Position numbers and translations under genes: made by a program
NCBI GenBank assembly: GCA_911728435.2
Contig: OU452205.1
Coordinates: 14,514,260-14,578,259 of the forward strand
Length of the DNA: 64,000 nucleotides
DNA from: Apoderus coryli
Taxonomy: Eukaryota > Arthropoda > Insecta > Coleoptera > Attelabidae
Direction: 5' to 3'
The notes under the pieces: model-generated
What the model saw: only the letters and a program-made list of their open reading frames with translations
Databases searched by the model: none
Told to the model about the DNA's origin: nothing
In this document: one piece after another, positions 23,936 to 35,688 of the stretch
Layout of the letters: every line of letters starts with the position of its first letter
Position numbering within the stretch: position 1 is the stretch's first letter

Positions 23936-24657
23936 TAAACAAACATTTTGTAGAAAAAAAGTTTTTTTTCACTGTTTAACTTCTAAATAATATTTGCGAT
24001 ATACCAATGGCCACCAAATTTCAGCTGAAAAAATAAAAGACATATCTAATATCGATTTTATATAGGTAAGTATGTCTCATTAATGACGATTAACCTAATA
24101 CTTTTCCTTTAGGAAATAAGTATATGTATTTTTTTTATTTTTTGCACACTTTAAAAAAGCTCTTGTTACAGGCCGATGGGCACCAAAAACGACAACAATC
24201 CAGTATCTGTGAGACCTTTACATAAAGTACCAAGACTTTTAATTATGTTGGAAACTTGTTTTACACTACCATGCTTTCACCAGACGGGCCGTTTCGTTGA
24301 TCCACAGTGGTGATCGGCAGGCAGTGTTACCCAAATTTACAACATTTACGAAGATCTTTTGCTAGCATGAGAGATGACTGACAACAAGATGTTTTTGCGA
24401 CATCTAGTGTGAGCAGGCAATATGCCCGGTGAAACATAGTTCACAAACGATGGCTGGACAAAAAGTAAAAAAGCGTTTAGACGCTATCATGGAAGATTAC
24501 AGAATTCCATCTGGAAATGATCTTAGTCGTCTCAGGAGACTTAAAAATGGATATATCCGTCTTTATTTCAATTTTTTTAGCGCGTTCACAATACTTTTCC
24601 TATGGGTCTGTAAAGTAAAAACAGAAATACACATTAGAACTTTAGGAAAATATTTTA
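23936..24657. other. Non-coding DNA
   Basis: No gene supported; flank between the CR1-like fragment and the long inverted repeat. The ORF at 24429-24662 has no recognisable domain. Confidence 0.4.
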
Positions 24658-25229
24658 ATTAAAACAAAGCAAACAAAACGCCACCTCCACAAATGTATTC
24701 ATCCAAAAATCACTCCGAGTGAAACATGTTTTGAAAGCAGTCGCTTTGATCATCAGTCACAAACAGTGTCATAACCATGTCGGAGCAAACATTAAATTTT
24801 TTACTTGGTGCGAAGGAACACCCAATTGCTATTATACAGGTGAAATTTTAGTTAGTATTTTTTTTATACCTTGTCTATATTAAAAAAGGACCAAACAAAA
24901 CAATATAACTGGTAAAACTCAGTGCACTAAGACAGTCAATAAAATTAGACCAAAATTTGAAAACTAAAACAATCAGTGAGTTTTTTAATATAGGCAAGTA
25001 TAAAAAAATATATAGGTTCTAACAAAATTTCACCTCTATAATAGCAATTGGGTGTTCCTTCGCACCCAGTAAAAATTGTAATGTTTGCTCCGACATGGTT
25101 ATGACATTGTTTTTTTGGTAAAGTTTGTGACTGATGATGAAGGCTACTGCTTTCGAAACATGTTTCACTCAGAGTAATTTTTGGATGAATAAATTTGTGT
25201 AGGTGTCGTTTTGTTTGCTTTGTTTTAAT
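24658..25229. mobile_element. Long inverted repeat (arms about 240 bp), Penelope-like terminal repeat pair
   Basis: The left arm starts ATTAAAACAAAGCAAACAAA and the right arm ends with the matching TTTGTTTGCTTTGTTTTAAT. The arms run 24658 to about 24895 and about 24980 to 25229, with a loop of about 80 bases. Both arms share CATCCAAAAATCACTC, GAAACATGTTTT and TCGGAGCAAACATTAAATTTT-like blocks. The right arm carries a hammerhead-like core and the left arm its mutated mirror image. Inverted terminal repeats with such cores are known from Penelope-like elements; assignment here is inference because no coding part lies between the arms. Confidence 0.65.
25131..25170 (+). ncRNA. Hammerhead-ribozyme-like core
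   Basis: CTGATGA at 25131-25137 is followed by a hairpin GAAGGC-TACT-GCTTTC (25139-25154, six pairs including one G-T) and GAAA at 25155-25158, then CATGTTTC. This is the arrangement core 1, stem II, core 2 of a hammerhead ribozyme. In the other arm of the inverted repeat GAAA is changed to AAAA. Stems I and III were not resolved, so catalytic activity is unproven. Confidence 0.45.
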
Positions 25230-25249
25230 ACACTGCACTCCACTGAGAG

Positions 25250-26200
25250 AATGGAATACTTCTTCAAGTTAAAATATTTAAAAGCATATATTCAAATTGA
25301 GCACCGTTCTGGTGTATCGGCAACGTTTTTTCACAGCGTTTACAACATTAATCAACTGTACATTTGTGACTGTTGCAAATGCATTCTGCAATCCTTCCTT
25401 CAATAATTCCCTTGTAGTTATCGGTTGATTATATTATGTTAGGTTCTTAACCCAAAGATAAAATTCTAAAGGCGTCATATCTGATGACCTAGCGAGCCAA
25501 GCAATTGGACCTTGGTTCCATATCCATCGATCACCAAACAGCACATTCAAGTGGTTACTGATGGATCTTTAATTATGAGGTGCGCGCACCATTTTGTTGG
25601 AAAAATATAGAATCACCCCTATAGATTATTAAGAGCAGCTCATGCAATAAGCCTTCCACTTATTCTCGAAGAATTTGCAGACAACTTTCTGAATGTAATA
25701 CTCTATCAAAAATTTATAGGGGCCAATAAATTTTCCTCGAAATATGCATATGACAGATTAAATGACAGACGTACCTGATTTCGTATTGCAATGGTTAGAT
25801 GAGGATTCACTTGGCCCTTGTGTAACGATTGTATCTATTCAATATACCTGGGCTACTTATTGATGCTTGATCAGTCCAAATAACATCAAAACCTAAATTT
25901 TAATTTTGACCACAGCTCTGTAAATACCATTCACAGAATTGCATCCTTCTTTCATAATCTGCAGGAAACAGATTTTGAATCTTTCTTATGCGGTAAGGTC
26001 TAATTTTATGCTTCTTTTTTTTAAATCCACCTTGCTGAGATTCGTGCGATTCCTGTTGCTGCCTGCCAATTTCAACAAACGCACCAAAAGTTATTTTATT
26101 AGGTGTATCTTCATTCTTAAAAGCATTGCTTGATATTAATAGGTTCGATCGAGATACCTATTTTGATATAGACGACTAGCTGCGTCCACATTCTTATCAC
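25250..26200 (-). pseudogene. Mariner/Tc1-like transposase relic
   Basis: The minus strand gives HNLRPYRIRKIQNLFPADYE, RRMQFCEWYLQ, VIWTDQASISSPGILNRYN (first catalytic Asp), then after stops RWIWNQGPIAWLARSSDMTP and LEFYLW (third acidic position), and a C-terminal TTRELLKEGLQNAFATVTN. Order and spacing match the transposases at 18298-19150 and 33640-34220. It is broken by several stops and belongs to a divergent subfamily. Confidence 0.72.
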
Positions 26201-26363
26201 TTTCTAAAGAGCACATTTAACATATTATGATATTTTTCTTGATTTCGATATATTTTATAATAATAGATACTAATAGTAACAAAAACAAATGGAAATTTAA
26301 TTTATTTGGTAACGAAACAGAAATGAAATAATTTGAAATTTTGTATTATTTAGCAGCTGCCAA

Positions 26364-26884
26364 ATTGGATAGAGTTCGGAAGAAGAAAAACTTTTTTATT
26401 TGTAGGTTTAGAAGAAAAAATCATTCTTTATCAAAACGTCTGCTTGTGTCAAAACTACAATTTCAAATACCAAATTTACGATTACTATATGATTTTTTTG
26501 TTTTTTTTTCTAATTTTATGAAAATATTTTCAAAATCGTGATTTATTACACCAATTGTGCAAAAAACACTAATAAACTTTTTTCTCAAAGTGGTTAATTT
26601 CATAGCTACTTTTAAAATAATAAAATTAAAAAAAAAGAAAATCATTAAAAATATTATTTTTGATATACCCTGTATAGTAATCGTAAATTTGGTATTTGAA
26701 TTTGTAGTTTTGACACAAGAAGACGTTTTTATACAGAATGACTTTTTCTTCTAAATCTACAAATAAAAAAGTTTTTCTTCTTCCAAACTCTATCCAATGT
26801 GTCCACGGATAGAGTTTGGAAGAGGAAAAACTTTTTTATTTGTAGATTTAGAAGAAAATGTCATTTTTTATAAAAACGTCTGCT
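26364..26884. mobile_element. Fold-back element: two inverted arms plus a third partial arm
   Basis: Arm 1 (26364-26490, from TTGGATAGAGTTCGGAAGAA to TTTACGATTACTATA) is mirrored by arm 2 (26664-26798, ending CTTCTTCCAAACTCTATCCAA). A third arm (26808-26884), in the orientation of arm 1, starts GGATAGAGTTTGGAAGAGGA. The inner sequence ATACCCTGTATAG is mariner-like. No coding capacity. Probably a MITE with a partial second insertion next to it. Confidence 0.7.
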
Positions 26885-27633
26885 AAATTATTGTATTAAT
26901 TTTTGGCAAATATATATTTATTTATTTAATTGTTTTAATCTCATGAATAGCTTCTAAAAAAATTTTCTATGCACACAAGTGTATATCTGTGTGATCAAAA
27001 ATTGACAAAACCGCTGAACTGATATTTAAAGGACGTCTTACCTTAACAGATATCATTTTGTAAAAAAAATAAATAATGTTGGCTACCTTTGTTCTGAAAT
27101 AGCTACCCCATGGGGGACGCTTATGCCGTTTCTCTCTGTTAATCCGCTCCATATTTTATATCACAGACGCTTATCCAGATACGATGAAAAATAAAATGAA
27201 ACACAGCATATTTTTTTTTTAACTTTTAATAATACTTAATATCAGACTTGTTCCATGCCATAACACTTTCCTGGTGCACCTATTATTACAGTAGATAATA
27301 ATCTGACACATTATTATTTAATTATGTATATTATTTCATAATATAATAAGGAACATTTATGTAATTTCATTTGTTACACAAAATAAAGTGTTTAAAATTA
27401 ATCCTCCGTTAATAATCTCACAGATTTTGCTCCATTTTGATTTGTTCATAAAATATTATCGATATTTAAATTTAAAGTTCTTCTGGTTGGAAATATTTTA
27501 GTTATTATTACTATATTACACTTAAATATCACTTTTTTTTAATTTAAATATAATACACTAGTTATTTGTTTATCACTAAAAGTATATATACAATTTGTCC
27601 AGCAATATACATATTATAGCACTTTGTTATCTC
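26885..27633. other. Region downstream of the vg stop codon; probably contains the vg 3' UTR
   Basis: Downstream (minus strand) of the last vg codon. No coding sequence was recognised. The 3' UTR must start at 27633, but its end cannot be fixed because poly(A)-signal-like hexamers are frequent in such AT-rich DNA (one example is TTTATT at about 26925). Confidence 0.4.
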
Positions 27634-27683
27634 CTAGAACCAGTAGAGATCCTTTGAAGAGTCTTGAACTTGAGCTTCGAGTC
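27634..27683 (-). CDS. vg: vestigial, last coding exon
   Basis: The minus strand reads TTTCTTTTGTTGCAG, a strong 3' splice site, then the exon, which completes a Gly codon and encodes LEAQVQDSSKDLYWF and a TAG stop (27634-27636). This C-terminus is characteristic of insect Vestigial. Vestigial is the nuclear co-factor of the TEAD protein Scalloped and directs wing identity. The phase (two bases to complete GGA) fits exactly the donor at 36028, whose exon ends with one G. The exon is 50 coding bases and would be missed by ORF finding. Confidence 0.92.
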
Positions 27684-28984
27684 CTGCAACAAAAGAAAGC
27701 TATTATTAAAACTATGATTACTTCTTCTCAATGTTTATTAAAATATGAGGTTGTATGTCAAAACAAAATAGAAAAGTTTCCCTTCTCTCGACTCGACGGG
27801 ACTAAGCTGGACTGGTTTGCTGTGAAATAGGTCTTAGTAAACATTTTCTGTCAGTCTTGTTTCGATAACGTACAGGCCCATCAAAATAAGAAATTAAAAA
27901 AAAACTGATTATTATATTACGTAATAATGCACAATGGAAAAGTTATAGTAAGAATTGGTTTCTGTAAAACATTAAATTAAAATACCATCTCTTGTAAATG
28001 GTACCATTATGTTGTATAAATCTTTGCCATAATGAATACGCGTGCACGTCAAGCTAGGACGTTTGTTAGCAAGTCGACCAAAAAGAAAGATGTTTAATAA
28101 ATCCAAAAATGCAGCAAAAACTATTAACTGTAAAAATTTGCAAATAATATAATTGGTTTTCTCATTTCCAAAGCCACCTTACAATTTCGCTACTCGAGCC
28201 CTAGTAAATCTAGAAAACCTAGAGTACAATTTTTTACGTACAAATTCAATGAATAATACAAAAATTATCCTTGCTGTAAAACATAAATTCTTTGACTATA
28301 CAATTTTGAATAAATTTTCTATATTTTCATCCAAAGAAAAATGTTCCAAATAAACATTTTAGGTGTGGCAAAAAATATTTTGGCGGGTATTTATTTGGAA
28401 ATGTGTGTTCTGACAGAAATTTAAAAAGCATTTATACAGGATGAATAATAATATACGCGTTTAAAATTAAAATTACGAAGGCCTTACGATTTTCAACAAT
28501 ACATATTTTAATATACAGGGTAACTGAGTTTTACTGCAAAGGTTGTTTGTAAAAATGCGTGGCAGTAGTTTACTTTTTTAAAGAAACCGAAATGCATCTT
28601 TTGATGGCATGAAAGTTGCTTATTTAAAACTTATGGCCATATGTTAATTTTATCAACCGTCTTTATGCAAATACATTATGCATTACCGTCTATAAAAGTT
28701 CATGGTGGTTTCGAAATGATATGTCATTTTCACTTTTTAGAACTGACATTTCCTTCAAGCACATCCCTGAGTTGTACCAGGTTACGAGCATTATTTTTGC
28801 TTTATTTATTATTGTCAATACGTATTAGGTAAAAACCCTATAATATTCCCTACAACATTCTATTACCAAGAAATGACATATAAATACTGACCTGTTTACA
28901 TTATTGTTAAAAGTCTCAGCTAGGTATTTGAGTAATAATAAATAATTTATTCATAAAGATGTTATCATTTATAAATAGGTCTTA

Positions 28985-29265
28985 GTCAAAACAAAAATGC
29001 GTGTAATAATAATAAAGTATAATTCAGTTTGGCGGTGGCGTCAGGCGGCCGTTTCGCCTACCATGATGGCGCTGGCGCGATGAATTACTGGATGTTTTAT
29101 GTGATGAAATATCGTTTATAATGTCTGTCGGTAGCTCGGTTGGCTGCTTTGATGTGTACCATGGTGTAGGGCGGCCGAAAGAATAATTACAGCTTTAATT
29201 ATGATTATTTTATCCCTATAAATTCACCGCCATGAAAACCGGAAAATGGAGGATAGTCACGCAAA
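28985..29265. promoter_or_regulatory. Candidate intronic enhancer of vg
   Basis: A GC-rich island in AT-rich intron. It holds GGCGGTGGCGTCAGGCGGCC, GATGGCGCTGGCGCGATG and GGGCGGCCGAAAG, the kind of GC-rich boxes bound by Mad/Smad proteins. Next to them lies an AT-rich block, TTAATTATGATTATTTT, with homeodomain/POU-type cores. There is no ORF and no terminal repeat. In Drosophila a vg intron holds the Dpp/Mad-dependent quadrant enhancer; equivalence here is inference from position and motif type only. Confidence 0.4.
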
Positions 29266-30205
29266 CTAGATATTCTATACATAAACTGAACTTAGACGAT
29301 TTACATAAGAAGTAATATACAAACTATCATCATACTTCTCGTATGTACAAGCTCTTCCGAAATGTCTAAATAATATTAGTTGTACCTTGCCTATTTCTTC
29401 ATTAGATTACTATCAACTTCTGAAATTTGAACAGCTAAACATTTCACTAAACATGAATCTGTCAAAAAGGTACAAAAAAAGAGTATACTTATAATATTTC
29501 TGGTCTTAAACTAAATTAAATATGGTAGCTATAGAATATTGTAAACTTTATTTGGTTTATAAGATCGACCAACTGTAACACTTTCTAATAGTCTGTTTTC
29601 TGTTCTTAATAGTATTGAATTTGGGGTAGAAATCCATTAGTTGAAGACCATTGTCCTAAATCTATTAACAACGATTCATAGATGTTAATAATAGTGTGTT
29701 TTATCAACGCCACAATTGATTTGTGGATTCTCTTCTCTCTAGAGTATTTAATTTCAGATTATTTGTGATGGTCATTTCAAATTATAAAATAAAATACTAT
29801 CGATTTTACTTCGAAGCACCTAATTTGTGCTTATTTGTAAAACTTCAACCGGATTAAGATATTGGTAGAGGAAGAGAGGATCCTTTAGGCACAAATATTT
29901 TTAGGATGGCTTGTATCGTTTGATGATTGTTATTGATAATGCATTTACGAGCAGATGAAATTACGATTAAAAAGCTGGTTGGAACTTTTTTTTTATTTCT
30001 GAATTACTTAATTGGTTTGTACATTAATTTTAGGAAAATATGTACCTTTGTGATTAACGAGATCTTTTGAAATGTAACAATTCTTATCTCATTTCTTAAT
30101 ACTTACTACTAATACTGTAATACTATAAGAATCTAAAAGTCGTCTACGTAAATACTCGTACATCATCATCATCATCACATGTGTCCGTTTATTAGCTCAT
30201 TTAAC

Positions 30206-30244
30206 CATAGTCTAATAAATAATAAGTATACTTATTAGACTATG
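30206..30244. repeat. Hairpin, 13-14-bp perfect arms
   Basis: CATAGTCTAATAA and its reverse complement TTATTAGACTATG are separated by about 12 bases. A (CAT)n run lies just before (30163-30178). Significance unknown. Confidence 0.6.
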
Positions 30245-30599
30245 ATTTATCTATTTAGTTCTACTATTGTTTATAGACTGGATATAGATAAATAGAAACC
30301 CTTCTATAGTAAACAATTTACATAGGACAGCGATGGCGTCGAGACGCGACTATGAATGTTAGAATTAAAATTTAAGGTCAATTTTATAAATATTTTAAAA
30401 ATAGATGTATTTGATGCTGATGGAAGTCATTTCATTGGAAATGACTCACTCCTAGGTGAAATTTATTTGTGGTGTATTTTATGTAAGAACATCGATCATC
30501 ATATACAATAGTTTAAATAAATTTAAATTCATAGTGTTGACCCTACTGAATTAACGACGTAGTAAATGTCGACAGTGATTAAATTGTTTTTTGATTTGA

Positions 30600-30790
30600 A
30601 TTTCAAAGACAAGTCACAGATTTAATAGACCAGATGCGTAAGCAAGCGAGCGCGCCTGTTTCAATTCTTTTTGAAACCACGCCTACCGAGAAAGTGCCAG
30701 CTCCGATAGTTTGGTTCATGCTAGGTATAAAGCGGTTAACTATAGTACATGCAGAAGTATCTGTATAGAGCGGGTTATTATATATAATAT
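30600..30790. promoter_or_regulatory. GC-richer intronic island, candidate regulatory DNA
   Basis: The stretch AAGCAAGCGAGCGCGCCTG, AACCACGCCTACCGAGAAAG and TATAGAGCGGGTT stands out from the AT-rich intron. No coding or transposon signature. The ACCACGCC piece is of the GC/GT-box type. Function is inferred from composition and position only. Confidence 0.28.
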
Positions 30791-32429
30791 TGTGGTTTGT
30801 GATGATATTCTTATTGTTGAAATAATATAAATTGTAAATCTAAAGAAAACGAGAAATATAATATTACAAATAGTAACAATAATACCAACAGTGATCTAGA
30901 TGGGTCGCTAATATTTGTCTCAATATTATTTAATCATAAAGTATACAGTTCAAAAATAATTGTGAAGCCAATATTCTCTGTTATTGTGTAGGAAATCAAA
31001 AACATATTTTGAATGTTATGTTATTTTTGTTTGATGTGTATAGATCATTTATTGTTACTGAAAATACTGATTAAGAAAGTGAATTTAGATTTTTTCGATG
31101 TGAGTCCAATCTGTTCCTCCTATTTATTATTATTAACTGGTGCTTGTAATTCAATTTCAGTCGTGCTATTAGCCAGTGTAGTAGTTGCTTTGCCTTGTTC
31201 TCTAATATTATACACAACATTTTCGATAGCGAGGACAGATTCATTAAGGTTCTTAATTTGTATACAAATATATTTTTTACTAACAGCAACAAAAATAATA
31301 ACATATTAATTTTAAGCTTCCACTGTTTTGTATTAATAAATAAACAAATAAATTAAATCTCAAATATTGAAAAAATCTATTGGTACCGACAATCTTTTTT
31401 ATAACACAACCCAAATTTGTAAATGCATTGGTGTGGGCAACATAAGTCTGTCAAATCGAGCTTGATTCACTGTTTTGCGCTTACTTACTCATCTGATCTA
31501 CTAGATCTGTAAACAAGTCTCATGTCAGATGCTACGAGTAAAAGTTGTGTGAAATGTTATAGATCACCAAAATTTATGTTGTTTGATTAAATATGGTTAT
31601 TTTTGGCATTGGTCTTGAAGTTTTTGTGTTATTTTCTAAGATGTAAGTAAATAAATAAGTACTAGGTCCACGAGGTTCCTAACTTTTGTATCGATTACCA
31701 GTGTTTTGGGTTTAATGTCGATCTACACGATCTGAACTGAACTGTAGTTCCTGTTGTATCACCAAAATCCAGAAAAACCTACTATTTTATAGGGGAAAAC
31801 GTAAAAGTTCTCCAGAACGACATATGGCCTATTCCGTTTTGTATGTTGCTACAGGGTTTTTTTTTTGTATATTGCAATTTAAGACCTTTAAAAATATTTT
31901 CGATTTATGAAACTTTTTTTTTAGTTATCAAATTACTTAATATTTTATCAAATAAATTCCGTCATGTTAAAATTTGAACATGGACAAATAAGTTTAAATA
32001 AATGTTATTTAATTTTAATAATCATCTTATTATGTGCTATTTACGACATTATTGTGTCGAACAATAGTATTGCAAATAGATACCCAAAATTATTTAATCA
32101 CCAGGCACCGAGTTTGAATCATCATGGAAAGCTGCCTTCAAGTTAGGAGAGAATTTGTGTTAATTGTGTAAAATCAACAAAAATCAAAGCATTTATAAAC
32201 CTGGTTTTACTTAATACCCCTAGTGCTGTATAATTTGTTTTTTAAGAAGGACTTTATTAACATATTTATGTGGGAAGTTCTCAAATAAAATTTTCTGCAA
32301 ATACCTTAAATTAAGCCATATTAATGGTTCTTGAAACCAGTATGTCGCTATTTAATTAGAATATAAATAAACTAAATTCTAGTTGTCTACTGTAGTCGTT
32401 TACAAGAAATCGCAATTGGGTATTTTATA

Positions 32430-32720
32430 GCAATTCCTGCAGTGATGAGCGCCACTGTATTTGCCATGTTTCAGTGAGAGTACAGCAGGCTGTTAAAATA
32501 GGGCGGGAAGCAGGAGAACAAATGGGCTGTACGCGTTGCGCTCGCCATTGGACCAACAGACCGAGAGACCGACCGACGGTCAAACAACACGAGTTGGTTT
32601 ATTGATCTTTAGAAATGTCCGACAATGATGCTGTCTACTGCTATTGCTGTTATGCGCACTCTTGCAGGATTTCTTACTCACTTCTCTTTTATTATCTACC
32701 GACCTTTAAGTTCACATCTC
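32430..32720. promoter_or_regulatory. GC-richer intronic island, candidate regulatory DNA
   Basis: Holds AATAGGGCGGGAAGCAGGAG, TACGCGTTGCGCTCGCCATTGG and a run of GACCGA-type repeats (GACCGAGAGACCGACCGACG). An inverted CCAAT box (ATTGG) is next to the CpG-rich part, as in promoters. No ORF or transposon ends. It could be an enhancer or an alternative promoter; unproven. Confidence 0.3.
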
Positions 32721-33639
32721 GCCGATGGTATTTTAGATAGGTATAAGGTATAAGTACAAAAAAGTTTAATTTGAAATTATTGACAAAAAAAATTTCATTA
32801 TCAAAAAACAGCACGTAATGAAGAAAATATAAATCATATTAATTATTCTGTATTAAAAAATTACAGGGTGTAGTAGAGGAACATATTACAACGTAAAAGA
32901 ATGGCTTCCGAGGGATCAATATTATATTCCGAGCCAAGCTAACGTAAAGAATATAGTACCTGAGCTTAAAAAAGTTCTGCAGCAAACACATTTTTCCGAA
33001 ACTAAGTAATGCTAAGCTGAATGAGGTGCATAGAGTGTTTTTAAAATATTGTTGCACTTAGAGATGAATAATGATAAAGCTTCCAGATATACTAACGATG
33101 GAGGACCGCTCCCAAGGCACCTGGTCTCTGACCGAAATTCAGATATCCCTCTCATGTTTTAGGCTATTTTCAGAATTGGGCAGGTTTAGATATAAAGGGT
33201 GGCCCATTAGTGTGTGACGGAAAATATAGCAATATGTATAAGCGACAAAAAGTCCTTTACAAAACTTTTAGGCACTGAAGAGATTTACAACCGAAAGATA
33301 TTTTCAATTATGCAGGGTGGTTTACAAACGCGCAGCAGACCAAAATTACTTTTTCATAATGCGACACCCTATACCTATATTTTAACATAAATAAATGCCG
33401 CTTTATAAAACAAGAAACATGGCATAAGGGTTGATATGCCTAGGTCCAGTAGTTTTTGAAATATTTGTACATAAGGGTTAACTTTGACATAAATTTAAGG
33501 CGTTGTGGTTACTGCAGAAACCTACAAATTTTTCGTGTCGACCACCTTGTTCGCGGCACTTCCGCCGTCCCAAAATAAATAAATTTTTAGCTCGTTAGAG
33601 CATTTGGGGAGTAATGGATGCAAAACGATTAATATTCTA

Positions 33640-34220
33640 ATTTTCAGGTCTTCTAAGTGGTTGGTGACTCACGGTAAACTATTTCATTAATATATCCCCA
33701 TAGAAAAAAGTCGAGAGGCGTTAGATCGGGGTATCGGGCTCGCCAATTTATTGCTCCTTTACGCCCTATCGACCTTCCAAGGAAATTGTAGTTTAACCAC
33801 TTTCTAACACGCCTTGCAACACAGGGTGGAGCCACATCTTGTTGGAACCATATATTCTGGATTATGTCAGCAGGAATATTTTGCAAAAGATCAAATAAAT
33901 TGATATTAAGAAAATTATAGTACCTACCCACATCTCGTTATTTAGATGATTATCGAAAAAAAATAGACCAACTACATGATCTCCAAACATTTACAGACCA
34001 TTTATACTGACTGTATGTTGTCGACATGAAATGAGGATTCTGATCTGAGTAATATGTCTGTTAAATGATCCGCTCTTGTGAAAAGTTGCTTCGTCAGAAA
34101 ACCAAATTTTGTTCAAAAAATCCCGATGCTTGGCTAGCTGGTTTTGCATCCACACACAGATATCTGATCGTTTAATGAAATCTTCACTTGGTGAAGTTGT
34201 ACGGAGAATGGGTGACTTAA
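33640..34220 (-). pseudogene. Mariner/Tc1-like transposase relic
   Basis: Minus-strand pieces in order: VWMQNQLAKHRDFLNKIWFS followed by DEATFHKSG (first catalytic Asp), then NEMWVG, IIQNIWFQQDVAPPCVARRV (second Asp), RKWLNYNFLGRSIGRKGAIN, and RYPDLTPLDFFLWGYI (third acidic position). Frames change between the first and second piece and stops are present. The last 92 residues are open (33931-33653). The three catalytic positions can all be read, unlike in the 18-kb copy. Confidence 0.8.
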
Positions 34221-34560
34221 ATTGTCCAAAAATGAGTGTTTAAACCATTTAATTTTTATTTTTTAAGAGCTTATTTTTCGATTATTAAAATAAGCTGTAA
34301 TTTAACTTTTTTCTTTTAAAAATGAATGTTTCCTTTTTTTAAGTAATTTTTTATGACAAAACGGTTAGCCTTAAGTTCATGAAATATGATATCAATAAAA
34401 AGTATAAGCAAGGGACTTCTCGAATTTAAACAGATTTACATTTTCCCAAAAAAATTCCGTTTAGAAAATAATGTGACCAATCTGAAAAAAAAGAAGATAA
34501 TTCAAATGGCCCTGACATGAAAAATTAGTATGTTTTTGATTTCTGTCGTAACTACAACGG

Positions 34561-35688
34561 CACAGTATAATAAATAATACAGTATTCTGACTTTCACGTT
34601 TGCAAGCCGTCCTGCGCATATCGTCGCGCATGCCGCCATTATGGGTTACAACCTCAAAATAATCGCATAGACGTAGATAGATACAGTTCACTCCTGTGTT
34701 CAATATATAGTTCATTGTCGGCGTGTACGAGATAAATAAATATTGTGTTTAAATCTAAATCTGTGTTTTGTGTTTTTGGTATAGTGTTCGTGAAAATTAA
34801 AAGGATTTTATTTTTATTAACGTGTCTTGGGATTCATACAATGAATAATCACGGAGGACATGTGTGTGTTGCAAAATGTTGTCCCAATAAGCGGTACACT
34901 TGCTCTAAACATTTTTTTCGCTTCCCCAAAGATCCTGTTAGGTGTGTAATAAGTAAAAATTAAGATAAATACTAGATAATTTTACGTTTATAACAACTAT
35001 TTGTATAACCGTAAAATTTATATTACGAAATAACAGTATCTAATATGTTTTTAAACTAAATACAAGTGAAACATAAACACAAGTTGTCGCGTGGCTAGTT
35101 GTTATTTTATTGACCATATCATTATAAAGTTTCAAGAAGTCTTTGCCAAAATTTGCCTTTAAAGTTGCTGTTGTTGTAATTTGTGAATTAAACTACCCGT
35201 TTAACTCACTACAACGATATTCATAATAAACCACGAAAATTGAAATAAACGCGATTTATTAATAAAGAAAAATAACAAACTAAATACAAAACTGAGACGA
35301 TTTTAACTGACCAATATAATATAGAAATTGAAAACTAATCAAAAATCTGACAATCTTAATTCTTTTTTGACAATAACAACTTTTTCCAATAGTTATTATT
35401 ATTGTTATTAAAAATCACCCAAACATGTCAACATTTAACTGATAACACCACTCAAGGTTGTTTTCAATCACTATGACACACCACAAATATTTCTGAAATT
35501 GACAGCGATATTATTATGTACTTAAATATTTTTACAAAAATAAAAATACAGTACTGTGGTTAGGAACCAAAAACTATAATTATTCTTAGTCAGGACCTGA
35601 CTTGTAACCCAAAATGGCGGCATCTTACGTCACAGTTTTTTTCAAAGTGCGAACGTGGAGTCGGAATGCTGTACTTATTAATGCTGTG
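34561..35688 (+). mobile_element. P-element-like non-autonomous DNA transposon nested in the mariner-like element
   Basis: The ends are CACAGTATAATAAATAATAC and the reverse complement of the right end, CACAGCATTAATAAGTACAG. The inverted repeats continue for about 95 bases (TTCCGACT/TTCTGACT, ACGTTCGCA/ACGTTTGCA, GCCGCCATTWTGGGTTACAA). The flanks carry a direct repeat ACAACGG (34554-34560 and 35689-35695), 7 of the 8 bases expected for P elements, and the intact arm of the host transposon shows only one copy. Inside is a THAP first exon, as in P transposases, but no RNase-H-like transposase body. Hence an internally deleted P-like element. Confidence 0.8.
34841..34941 (+). CDS. First exon of a THAP-domain protein (P-like transposase start)
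   Basis: Starting at ATG 34841 it encodes MNNHGGHVCVAKCCPNKRYT and continues through FFRFPKDPVR. This is the N-terminal half of a THAP zinc finger: a CxxxC pair (CVAKC) followed by the FFRFPKDP block; the second C-x2-H pair would be in the next exon. The exon ends at a good 5' splice site (AG/GTGTGT at 34941/34942). The longer ORF from 34745 adds residues without THAP similarity, so 34841 is preferred as start. No following exon was found within the element, so the protein is incomplete. Confidence 0.65.
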
